DNA of 64,000 bases from Hyphomicrobiales bacterium (GTDB taxonomy: Bacteria; Pseudomonadota; Alphaproteobacteria; Rhizobiales; NORP267). A program made the translations under genes and the position numbers. The DNA lies in contig JAJFHA010000011.1 in NCBI GenBank assembly GCA_021775875.1, forward strand, positions 138,178-202,177, read 5' to 3'. Of this stretch, positions 18,351 to 26,211 are shown one piece after another (positions within the stretch are counted from its first letter, which is position 1; each line of letters begins with the position of its first letter). A model generated the notes under the pieces. That model was not told the origin of the DNA. It was given only the letters and a program-made list of their open reading frames with translations, and did not search any database.

Positions 18351-20372
18351 TCAAATATCAAGATCTGTGTCATCTGCAAATTCAGCACGTTCCTGGATGA
18401 ATTTGAAGCGGAGTTCCGGTTTAGTCCCCATTAAATGATCGACCGATTTCGCAACCGCATCATCCCCGTCATCAAGCTCAACCCGTAAAAGCGTCCGCTT
18501 GGCCGGGTCCATGGTGGTATCGCGCAGTTGCTTGGGAAGCATTTCGCCGAGGCCTTTGAAGCGTCCGATATCGATTTTGCCGCGCCCTGAAAATTCCGTC
18601 CCCATCAGGACGTCTTTATGGGCGTCATCGCGGGCATAAAGTGTCTTGCCCCCCTGGGAAATCCGATAGAGCGGCGGGACCGCCAGATATAGATGCCCGT
18701 CGCGCACCAGTTGCTGCATTTCCAGATAGAAAAACGTTATCAGCAGGGAAGCAATGTGGGCGCCGTCCACATCAGCATCGGTCATGATGATGATCTTTTC
18801 GTAGCGAAGATCATTTGTTTTATAGCGTTCCCGTGTTCCGCATCCCAACGCCTGAACCAGATCGGCGATCTGCTGGTTCTGGCGCTGCTTTTCGGCACCC
18901 GCGCTGGCCACATTGAGGATTTTGCCGCGCAAGGGGAGAATTGCCTGGTTGGACCTGTTTCGGGCTTGCTTAGCGGAACCGCCGGCGGAATCGCCTTCGA
19001 CGATGAAAATCTCAGTACCTTCGGATGATTTTTTGGTGCAATCAGCCAGTTTTCCGGGAAGGCGCAATTTGCGGGTCGCGGCCTTGCGGCTAACTTCTTT
19101 TTCTTGTCGGCGGCGCAACCGGTCGTCGGCGCGCTGGATAACCCATTCGAGAAGCTTGGTGGCCTGTTGCGGGTTTTGCGCCAGCCAGTGATCAAACGGA
19201 TCGCGGATCGCTTGTTCGACAATTTTTGTCGCGGCGTTGGAAGCCAGTTTTTCTTTTGTCTGGCCCTGAAATTCCGGCTCGCGTATAAAGACCGAGAGCA
19301 TGATCCCTGCTTCGCCCATCACATCATCAGAGGTGATCTGGGCGGCTTTCTTGTTCCCGGCCAATTCGCCGTAGGCTTTCAAGCCACGTAATATTGCAGA
19401 CCGCATCCCGGCTTCGTGGGTGCCGCCATCAACGGTCGGGACCGTGTTGCAATAGGAATGACAAAAGCCGTCATCGTTGAACCATGCGAGCGCCCATTCA
19501 ACAGAGCCATGGCCGCCCGGTTTTTTTGAGATGCCATAGAACATGTCCGGGGTGACACGGGTTTTGCCGGCAATCTCGGTTTCCAGATAATCTTTCAGCC
19601 CACCTGGGAAATGAAAGACTGCTTTCTCAGGGACTTTGCCATCTTCAGGCAGCAGGCCTGGATCGGCGCTCCAGCGAATTTCAACGCCGCCAAAAAGGTA
19701 GGCTTTGGCTTTCGCCATGCGAAACAGGGTGGCGGGATTAAACTTGGCCGATTTGCCGAAAACTTCTGTATCCGGAAGAAACCGGACTTTGGTGCCGCGC
19801 CTGTTGTTGATGGCACCTAATTGCTCCAACCCGCCAACCGGTATTCCGCGCTTGAATGATTGGCGATAAAGCTGGCGGTCGCGGGCAACTTCAACTTCGA
19901 GAATTTCAGAGAGGGCGTTGACAACTGAAACACCAACCCCGTGCAGTCCGCCAGACGTTTCATAAACCTTTGAATCGAATTTACCGCCTGCGTGAAGCGT
20001 CGTCATGATCACTTCAAGCGCTGTCTTGTCCTTGTATTTGGGATGTGGGTCAACCGGAATTCCGCGGCCATTGTCGGCAACCGAAAGCCACCCGTCCGGC
20101 TCCAGCGAAACTTCAATCCATGTGGCATGACCTGCAACGGCTTCATCCATTGAATTGTCGATCACCTCGGCGAAGAGGTGATGCATGGCCTTTTCGTCGG
20201 TGCCGCCAATATACATACCGGGCCGACGGCGCACAGGCTCCAAACCTTCCAGCACCTCGATATCGGCCGCGGTATAGCCACCCCCCTTGGCATCAAGGCC
20301 CTTGGTATTAGGACGCTTCGCGTTAGAGGCTCTGTCTCCTAGGGTATCAAAAAGATCTTGAGTTTTGGCCAT
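18351..20372 (-). CDS. parE: DNA topoisomerase IV subunit B
   Basis: ParE (673 residues) is the ATPase and Toprim subunit of topoisomerase IV, which decatenates daughter chromosomes. The N-terminal GHKL ATPase region shows EVIDNSMDEA, DNGRGIP and the GGLHGVG motif. The transducer region follows, and then the Toprim domain with IVEGDSAGGSAKQ and DADVDGAHI. Length near 670 favours ParE over GyrB (about 800). The frame extends to a TTG at 20426, but the ATG at 20372 gives MAKTQDLFD, the usual alphaproteobacterial ParE start. A 6 bp inverted repeat (GTGCGA/TCGCAC, 20432-20449) lies in the upstream region. Confidence 0.94.
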   Translation of the reverse strand: MAKTQDLFDTLGDRASNAKRPNTKGLDAKGGGYTAADIEVLEGLEPVRRRPGMYIGGTDEKAMHHLFAEVIDNSMDEAVAGHATWIEVSLEPDGWLSVADNGRGIPVDPHPKYKDKTALEVIMTTLHAGGKFDSKVYETSGGLHGVGVSVVNALSEILEVEVARDRQLYRQSFKRGIPVGGLEQLGAINNRRGTKVRFLPDTEVFGKSAKFNPATLFRMAKAKAYLFGGVEIRWSADPGLLPEDGKVPEKAVFHFPGGLKDYLETEIAGKTRVTPDMFYGISKKPGGHGSVEWALAWFNDDGFCHSYCNTVPTVDGGTHEAGMRSAILRGLKAYGELAGNKKAAQITSDDVMGEAGIMLSVFIREPEFQGQTKEKLASNAATKIVEQAIRDPFDHWLAQNPQQATKLLEWVIQRADDRLRRRQEKEVSRKAATRKLRLPGKLADCTKKSSEGTEIFIVEGDSAGGSAKQARNRSNQAILPLRGKILNVASAGAEKQRQNQQIADLVQALGCGTRERYKTNDLRYEKIIIMTDADVDGAHIASLLITFFYLEMQQLVRDGHLYLAVPPLYRISQGGKTLYARDDAHKDVLMGTEFSGRGKIDIGRFKGLGEMLPKQLRDTTMDPAKRTLLRVELDDGDDAVAKSVDHLMGTKPELRFKFIQERAEFADDTDLDI

Positions 20373-20734
20373 TGCGATAAGTGGTACCGGATTTATTGCT
20401 AGAATAATGAAGTTTCGAATCATCAAAACAGGTGCGATTTTTGTCGCACAGACCTGCGCCCCGCGTCGAGTGGAACCGCGTTGCCCACTCTGATTTGGTT
20501 CAACAGGCTGGGATCGGAAATCTCAATTTATTTTAGAACCAAAATCTGACTTTGTTTCAATGTGAAACAGGATTTTACGAAATAGTAGAAATTCAGGCAA
20601 ATTTTTGTAGCAAAAATGCTTGCCTGAAAGGCTCTGTTTACCTTCTTATTACGGATCGTTTACCCCAAGCCGTTAGTGTCGTTGAAGTTGAGTACAAGTT
20701 GCATTTTGTTGTGTTGAGTATTTTCGGGGGCGCC
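20373..20734. other. 362 bp divergent intergenic region (parE / small membrane protein)
   Basis: No convincing gene is present; the open frame running through the right half has no family resemblance before 20735. It holds two inverted repeats near parE (GTGCGA/TCGCAC at 20432-20449; GTTTCA/TGAAAC at 20554-20568) and a long hairpin at 20592-20628 described separately. Confidence 0.5.
20592..20628. repeat. Long near-perfect inverted repeat (16 bp stem, 3-base loop)
   Basis: TTCAGGCAA (20592-20600) pairs with TTGCCTGAA (20620-20628), and inside it ATTTTTG (20601-20607) pairs with CAAAAAT (20611-20617) around the loop TAG. A GC bulge lies on the right side only. Neither side has a strong T tract, so it is not a standard intrinsic terminator. 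It lies between divergent genes, about 105 bp before the start of the 99-residue membrane protein. Confidence 0.75.
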
Positions 20735-21034
20735 ATGCAGACCGTCCGGCGGTATGTGTTTTTAACGGCAATCGGTCTGGTGGCCGCCCTCGTATTTTTG
20801 CCTTCCGCAAGTTTTTTGCCAGGTAATCTTTCTTCCTATGTCGGGGAAGGCGAGGGCCAGATCAGCAAATCTGTATTGCTGCACCTGTTTGCCGCGCTGG
20901 TAATTTTTACCCTCGTGAAGCAGGCAGCCAGTGGAATTCCGAATATTTTCAGAGCCCGGCTACAGCGTCTGCGCCGTAACATCACCTTGTTATTGGTTAT
21001 TAGCCTGCTTGGATCCGTATTTTTGATCGCCTAA
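20735..21034 (+). CDS. Small membrane protein of unknown function
   Basis: The predicted 99-residue protein has three hydrophobic segments (about residues 7-25, 44-62 and 82-98) joined by a Gly/Glu-rich loop (SYVGEGEGQ) and a strongly basic loop (RARLQRLRRN), which suggests an inner-membrane protein. The frame is open further upstream to 20552, but the ATG at 20735 is preceded by a G-rich stretch (GGGGG) at suitable spacing and starts just before the first hydrophobic helix. I recognise no family. It converges on the acyltransferase gene 24 bp away. Confidence 0.6.
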   Translation: MQTVRRYVFLTAIGLVAALVFLPSASFLPGNLSSYVGEGEGQISKSVLLHLFAALVIFTLVKQAASGIPNIFRARLQRLRRNITLLLVISLLGSVFLIA

Positions 21035-21058
21035 AGATCTGCGCTCAGAATTGTGTGG

Positions 21059-22138
21059 CTACATTTCCTGCGCGGGGCGTTGCGGAAATCCTGGCGAAAG
21101 CCGTGCAAAAAGCCGGTTCAGTCCGTTTCTCATTCCAAGCGCCAGCGGGCGTTCCAGAAAGCGCCATACCAGATAGGCCAGCATCACAACCATCGTGATC
21201 ACAATGCCCAGAACCAGATAGCGGTCCATACTGCCTTCCAACTGGTTGATCAGCATGAAGCCAATATTCTGGTGTAGCAGGTAAAGTGGATAGGTGATCG
21301 CGCCAATCACCATATAAGTGCGGGATGCCAGACGCGGTGCCGGCACATATTTCAACAGCAGGAAAAACGTCGTAAAAGCGGTGATCCAGGCTCCAATAAC
21401 GAGCGGCGACAGGAATGTCTGGTAATAGAGGCCATTTTCCGCGCTGCCTTTCAGGGCTGTCGCAAGGCAAAAGACAAATGCGGCAGCGATCATCATATAG
21501 TCGGAGCGGGTGGCCCGGCCGCGATACACCAGGTAGCTGAAAATACCGAGAATGAAATGACCGGCATATTCGGTCACAAACAGAAATCCGAGCACGTTCG
21601 AATGCAGGGAGAACTGGTTCAGCATGGCAATGGCGAGCCAGCCCATCATAATCTCGCGAACGCGCGGCATCTGGTTGAGCAGGATAAGCACGAACATCCA
21701 GCCATAAAAAATCAGTTCGAACATGATCGACCAATATGCGCTGTCGACAAAGGGCTGCCCGAGCATGGGTGCCGCGATCAACAGGTTCGCAAGATATTGA
21801 TTCAGGGAAACCGCATATTGCGCGGTTCCGATAAAATACGCAGCCAAGGCCGTAATTGAGGCGCACAATACAAATGCCGGATAAATCCTGCTGGCACGCG
21901 CCGACAGGAACCGCGTCGCCGATCGGTTTTCCGCCGAAAAGGCAATCACGAAGCCCGATATGATGAAAAACAAATCCACGCCGAGATAGCCATATTTGAA
22001 CCAGTCCCCAAGGATGGGGAAGGCCAGACCGGACATATCGTCAGCGGCATATCCCCTGAATGTAAAATGGAACATGAGGACGGCAGCAGCCGCGGCAAAC
22101 CGCAGCAAATCCAGAATTTCAACACGAACTTTCGGCAT
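21059..22138 (-). CDS. Acyltransferase family 3 membrane protein
   Basis: This 359-residue integral membrane protein has about ten hydrophobic segments and the acyltransferase-3 signature: an N-terminal ILDLLRFAAAAAVLMFHF (catalytic-type His in the first helix), then GYLGVDLFFIISGFVIAFS and RFLSARASRIYPAF. Members O-acylate exopolysaccharide, lipopolysaccharide or peptidoglycan sugars using cytoplasmic acyl-CoA. Two starts are possible, GTG at 22153 and ATG at 22138; I use the ATG because MPKVRVEILDLLR is a typical opening. No glycosyltransferase genes surround it, so the acceptor cannot be inferred. Confidence 0.85.
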   Translation of the reverse strand: MPKVRVEILDLLRFAAAAAVLMFHFTFRGYAADDMSGLAFPILGDWFKYGYLGVDLFFIISGFVIAFSAENRSATRFLSARASRIYPAFVLCASITALAAYFIGTAQYAVSLNQYLANLLIAAPMLGQPFVDSAYWSIMFELIFYGWMFVLILLNQMPRVREIMMGWLAIAMLNQFSLHSNVLGFLFVTEYAGHFILGIFSYLVYRGRATRSDYMMIAAAFVFCLATALKGSAENGLYYQTFLSPLVIGAWITAFTTFFLLLKYVPAPRLASRTYMVIGAITYPLYLLHQNIGFMLINQLEGSMDRYLVLGIVITMVVMLAYLVWRFLERPLALGMRNGLNRLFARLSPGFPQRPAQEM

Positions 22139-22588
22139 ATTGTTAACGCGCACCTCAAATTAGTGGTGGCTTACAATATCCAGACCGGCCAGAAATAGCA
22201 GCAAAACCGCCAATCCTGCTTAATTGGCAAACTGTTAATGTTAACGCGCAATATCAAGGATGACCTACCGGTGATATTTGATCATGAACGTTTGAAGCCG
22301 ATGGGCTTCCTGCCGCTCTTCAAGCCTCAGCCGTATTTCCGCTAAGTGCCAACAGCAGACATTCAATGAATTGTCCCAATTTCCATAATGAGCCTTTTTA
22401 CGTAATTGGTTTCATATCGCAGATGGGATGGTAGTCGCCAAGTACCACATGCATTTTTGACTCAAAGTAGTCCTTTTAGTCGTGAGGCAGTCCTCAGGAG
22501 TTCCTGGGTTGAACCTTGCCCGGTGATTGCTTCTCTGCCATTCTCGGAATTCTAAGTTAACGCATCAGTGTCTGAAGGACTTCCGAAA
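22139..22588. other. 450 bp intergenic region with a 12 bp direct repeat
   Basis: No conserved gene is visible. TGTTAACGCGCA occurs twice exactly, at 22141-22152 (overlapping the alternative acyltransferase start) and 22239-22250. A 35-codon frame (22238-22345, ATG to TAA) starts at the second copy but has no clear ribosome binding site or family match. The rest is featureless and probably carries the promoters for the divergent acyltransferase and thioesterase genes. Confidence 0.45.
22141..22250. repeat. Exact 12 bp direct repeat before the acyltransferase gene
   Basis: TGTTAACGCGCA stands at 22141-22152 and 22239-22250, 98 bp apart, both upstream of the minus-strand acyltransferase ATG (the first overlaps its alternative GTG start). 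The core GTTAAC is palindromic. It could be a pair of operator sites. Confidence 0.5.
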
Positions 22589-23029
22589 ATGGGTAAGTTT
22601 TTATCATTCCGGTCCGTAGTTGATCCATCAGATTGCGATTTTCTCGGCCACATGAACGTCTCAAGGTATTTTGCAGCATGCTCAGATGGAGTGTTAGCAA
22701 TCCAATCCGAAATGGGGCTTACCGCAAAGGATATGCGTGAAGGTAGACGGCTTTCGTTCGCGGTTGTTCATGCTGAATCTGATTTCAAGGCGGAATTAAC
22801 TGCGGGCGATTCTATCTACTTGGAAACCGACATCCTCGCTATCGGTTCTAAATCAATGACTTTTCGGCATCAACTTTTTCGGGCCGAACATCGGCAGTTG
22901 GCTTTTGAAACGATATTCAAATGTGTACTTCTGAGCCTCGCGGACCGACGCGCTACTGAAATCTCGGATGATGTTCGGGAGAACGCTGCAAAATGGCTGA
23001 CGCAGAAAAACGAACAGGATGAATTGTGA
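22589..23029 (+). CDS. Hotdog-fold acyl-CoA thioesterase family protein
   Basis: This 146-residue protein is of the 4-hydroxybenzoyl-CoA thioesterase type: DCDFLGHMNVSRYFAACSDG near residues 13-33 is the helix-entry motif with the catalytic-type Asp/His/Asn pattern, followed by the central strand segment FAVVHAESDFKAEL. It should hydrolyse an acyl-CoA thioester in the cytoplasm; the substrate is unknown. A GTG at 22568 is also in frame, but GAAGGA at 22574-22579 is spaced 9 bases from the ATG at 22589. It is followed 34 bp later by a methyltransferase on the same strand, probably one transcript. Confidence 0.8.
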   Translation: MGKFLSFRSVVDPSDCDFLGHMNVSRYFAACSDGVLAIQSEMGLTAKDMREGRRLSFAVVHAESDFKAELTAGDSIYLETDILAIGSKSMTFRHQLFRAEHRQLAFETIFKCVLLSLADRRATEISDDVRENAAKWLTQKNEQDEL

Positions 23030-23063
23030 TTGATTACACTGATGCTTTTTGAAAGGAATAATC

Positions 23064-23888
23064 ATGAACGATTTTTCCAAGTTTGGAGAAGCCGAACTTA
23101 AAGGTTGGTCAGAACCAGAGACGGCCGCAGCCTATGCAGATGGATTTGCTTCGGCCGCCGTGCAGTGTGTTCCAGACATTGTACAAGCATCGGGCGCTGG
23201 TAACGAATCTAAAACCCTCGATGTATGCTGTGGCCAAGGGATTGTGGCCCAAGGTCTGTCTGCTACTGGCGCCAGTGTTATCGGACTTGATTTTTCCCCG
23301 GCGATGCTGGAGCTCGCCCGTGCCCGGGTTCCTGGCGTCGAGTTCGTTGAAGGTGATGCAACGTCTCTGCCTTTCGAAGATCGGAGTTTTAATGCAGTGA
23401 CGATGGGTTTTGGTATTCTGCATATCCCCAATTCCGAGGCAGCGATTAGGGAAGCATACCGAGTATTGAAGCCCAGCGGAAAGTTTGTCTATTCAGTCTG
23501 GCATTCGCCGGAGTTATCGGCAGCTTTTCGAATCGTGTTTGGTGCAATTGGGTCGCTGGGAAGCAAAGACATCTCTTTGCCGCCTGGACCTGAAATCCAT
23601 GCATACGCGAACCCGGATATTACATATCCGGCATTAGAGGCAGCAGGTTTTTCAGATGCAAGAATTGATACATCAGACAGTTACTGGGAAATTGATGATC
23701 CGGCCAAGCCGTACGACTACTTTTTCGAAGGTACCGTGAGAGGAGCGCTGCTGCTGAGATCTCAACCGAAGGATAATGCTGAGGCAATTCGGTCTGCGGT
23801 CGGTGAAGCGGTAAAGGAGGAATTCGGGTCGCAGGGGCCTTGGAAAATTCCCATTCCGGCAGCAATCGTTTCTGCTGTTCGCCTATAA
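23064..23888 (+). CDS. Class I SAM-dependent methyltransferase
   Basis: The predicted 274-residue protein has a standard Rossmann methyltransferase core: motif I LDVCCGQGIVAQGL near residue 54, an acidic motif II position in VIGLDFSPAMLELAR, GDATSLPF, and the post-motif AYRVLKPSGKFVYSVW. This is the UbiE/methyltransferase-11 type, so the acceptor is a small molecule that cannot be specified. An in-frame TTG at 23049 is ignored because AAAGGA at 23053-23058 points to the ATG at 23064. It probably forms an operon with the thioesterase just upstream. Confidence 0.85.
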   Translation: MNDFSKFGEAELKGWSEPETAAAYADGFASAAVQCVPDIVQASGAGNESKTLDVCCGQGIVAQGLSATGASVIGLDFSPAMLELARARVPGVEFVEGDATSLPFEDRSFNAVTMGFGILHIPNSEAAIREAYRVLKPSGKFVYSVWHSPELSAAFRIVFGAIGSLGSKDISLPPGPEIHAYANPDITYPALEAAGFSDARIDTSDSYWEIDDPAKPYDYFFEGTVRGALLLRSQPKDNAEAIRSAVGEAVKEEFGSQGPWKIPIPAAIVSAVRL

Positions 23889-24019
23889 CAAACTTATTCC
23901 GTCAAATCGAATTGATAATGACTGTTTCGGCTCAAAAGCAGCTCGCCTAACGAATGTTTATCAGAGTCCGTTGCAAGAAGCCTTGTCGCCATAAACACTG
24001 ATTCATAACTTTAGAAATC

Positions 24020-24058
24020 AAAAAACGAAAAAGGCGGAACCATCTCTGGCTCCGCCTT
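24020..24058 (-). terminator. Intrinsic terminator of glnA
   Basis: In the minus-strand direction an 11 bp stem (AAGGCGGAGCC pairing with GGTTCCGCCTT, one G-T pair, 6-base loop) is followed by a T-rich run at 24030-24020 (TTTTTCGTTTTTT). It stands 33 bp after the glnA stop. The opposite direction lacks a T tract. Confidence 0.9.
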
Positions 24059-24090
24059 CTGAAACTGTCTAGATCAACTGAAAAGTAAAA

Positions 24091-25500
24091 TCAGACGCTG
24101 TAATACATATCGAATTCGACCGGATGAGGGGTCATTTCGTAGCGTATATTTTCCTCTTCCTTCAGTTCCACATAGGCTTCGATTTGATCAATATCCATGA
24201 CGCCACCGGCGGTCAGGAATTCATGATCATCTTTCAGCGATGCAAGAGCTTCACGAAGAGATCCGCAAACTGTTGGGATATTTTTCAATTCCGCTGGTGG
24301 CAGATCGTAAAGATCCTTGTCCATGGCATCGCCCGGATGGATCTTGTTCTTGATCCCGTCAAGGCCTGCCATCAACAATGCCGTGAAGCAGAGGTAAGGG
24401 TTAGCTGATGGGTCGGGGAAGCGAATTTCAACACGCTTGCCGTTTGGCGACGGGGAATAAGGAATACGACAGGATGCAGACCGGTTGCGGGCGGAATAAG
24501 CCAGCAATACGGGCGCTTCATAACCCGGCACCAGACGCTTGTAGGAATTGGTGGATGGGTTGGTGAACGCGTTCAGCGCCTTGGCATGTTTCAGGATGCC
24601 GCCAATATAATGCAGGCACATTTCAGAAAGGTCGGCATATTGGTTGCCGGCAAACAGCGGCTTGCCGTCTCTCCAGATCGACTGATGGACATGCATGCCC
24701 GTGCCATTATCGCCAAATACAGGCTTCGGCATAAAGGTTGCGGTCTTACCATAGGCTTGCGCCACATTGTGGACCACATATTTGTAAATCTGCTGATGGT
24801 CAGCAATCTGGGTCAGGGTCTGGAAGCGAATGCCCAATTCATGCTGGGCGGCTCCCACTTCATGGTGCTGCTTTTCAACGCTGACACCCATTTCACCCAT
24901 GACTGAGAGCATTTCCGAGCGAATATCCTGGGCTGAATCAACCGGCGGCACCGGGAAATAGCCACCTTTGACGCGCGGGCGATGGCCAAGGTTGCCGGTT
25001 TCATATTCGGTCGGACTGTTGATCGGCAGCTCGGTGCAATCAAGTGCAAATCCGGTCTGATAGGGTTCAGCGGAAAAGCGCACATCGTCAAACATGAAAA
25101 ATTCAGCTTCCGGGCCGCAATAAACCGTGTCGCCAACGCCGGATGATTTAACATAGGCTTCAGCCTTTTTCGCAGTCATGCGCGGGTCGCGGTTATAGGC
25201 TTCGCCGGTTGTTGGGTCGAGAATATCGCAAAATACCGCCATGGTGGATTGCGCAAAAAACGGGTCCATATGGACCGAAGTCGGGTCCATCATCAGGGTC
25301 ATGTCGGATTCGTTGATGGCCTTCCAGCCAGCAATCGAAGAACCGTCAAACATGATGCCATCAGCGAAGGCGTCTTCGTCGATCTGGCTGATATCCATGG
25401 TCAGATGCTGCATCTTGCCGCGTGGGTCGGTGAAACGGAGATCGACAAATTTTACGTCGTCATCCTTGATTGTCTTGAGAACTGATTGTGCGTCGCTCAT
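24091..25500 (-). CDS. glnA: Glutamine synthetase, type I
   Basis: GlnA (469 residues) makes glutamine from glutamate, ammonia and ATP and forms a dodecamer. Visible landmarks are the latch-side DPRGKMQH, the metal-ligand region FMFDDVRFS, the ATP-site [29 protein letters not shown], and near the end the adenylylation loop [14 protein letters not shown] with its Tyr around residue 398. It is therefore the type regulated by GlnE adenylylation. glnB lies 82 bp upstream on the same strand, and a sigma-54 promoter lies before glnB. Confidence 0.97.
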   Translation of the reverse strand: MSDAQSVLKTIKDDDVKFVDLRFTDPRGKMQHLTMDISQIDEDAFADGIMFDGSSIAGWKAINESDMTLMMDPTSVHMDPFFAQSTMAVFCDILDPTTGEAYNRDPRMTAKKAEAYVKSSGVGDTVYCGPEAEFFMFDDVRFSAEPYQTGFALDCTELPINSPTEYETGNLGHRPRVKGGYFPVPPVDSAQDIRSEMLSVMGEMGVSVEKQHHEVGAAQHELGIRFQTLTQIADHQQIYKYVVHNVAQAYGKTATFMPKPVFGDNGTGMHVHQSIWRDGKPLFAGNQYADLSEMCLHYIGGILKHAKALNAFTNPSTNSYKRLVPGYEAPVLLAYSARNRSASCRIPYSPSPNGKRVEIRFPDPSANPYLCFTALLMAGLDGIKNKIHPGDAMDKDLYDLPPAELKNIPTVCGSLREALASLKDDHEFLTAGGVMDIDQIEAYVELKEEENIRYEMTPHPVEFDMYYSV

Positions 25501-25539
25501 TACTGTTTTTCCCTGGCTTGTTTAACTGTGAACTTTGAG

Positions 25540-25565
25540 AGGTGAGGACAATCCCGTCTTCACCT
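25540..25565 (-). promoter_or_regulatory. Hairpin in the glnB-glnA intergenic RNA
   Basis: A 10 bp inverted repeat with one mismatch (AGGTGAGGAC and GTCTTCACCT, 6-base loop) fills much of the 82 bp between the glnB stop and the glnA start. There is no T run beyond it in the direction of transcription, so it is more likely an RNA processing or stability element, or a weak attenuator, than a full terminator. Confidence 0.5.
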
Positions 25566-25582
25566 GATTTTTCAGAACGTGA

Positions 25583-25924
<342 letters not shown>

Positions 25925-25994
25925 TTATACCTGTTTTCTACGCAGTTCACCGTGTCCGGCCTGTATTTAATATCTCATCGCGCACATGTGAGTT

Positions 25995-26010
25995 AGCACA
26001 TCTCGTGCCA
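25995..26010 (-). promoter_or_regulatory. Sigma-54 (RpoN) promoter of glnBA
   Basis: Read on the minus strand the site is TGGCACGAGATGTGCT, matching the RpoN consensus (TGGCACG, 4 bases, TTGCW) at every specified position except the first T of the -12 element, with exact GG-GC spacing. Transcription should start near 25984, about 60 bases before the glnB ATG. Control of glnBA by RpoN and NtrC is well established in related bacteria. Confidence 0.85.
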
Positions 26011-26114
26011 AGTCTGCTACGATGGATAAAATGAATATAAATCAAGGTATTAGAGGTATATTTAGTTGCGCAGAAATCTGCTGCACCTTTCTTACGCCTA
26101 AATTATAGGCAGAT

Positions 26115-26131
26115 TGCATGTTTATTGTGCA
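26115..26131. promoter_or_regulatory. Probable NtrC-binding site upstream of glnBA
   Basis: TGCATGTTTATTGTGCA matches the NtrC dyad (TGCAC, 7 bases, GTGCA) at nine of the ten core positions. It is centred about 140 bp upstream of the predicted sigma-54 start, a normal enhancer distance. It also lies about 80 bp before the divergent NAD(P)HX repair gene. Confidence 0.55.
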
Positions 26132-26211
26132 GCCTTCGCCTCAATTTTGTTTTCACAATGTCGGCATTCAATTGCACAAATTCCTGATTTTGGTGCTAAA
26201 TATCGCTTGAT

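Noticed and set aside
20552-20734. N-terminal extension (61 codons) of the small membrane protein frame
   Set aside because: It crosses the long hairpin and lacks coding character; the ATG at 20735 with a G-rich ribosome binding site is the better start.
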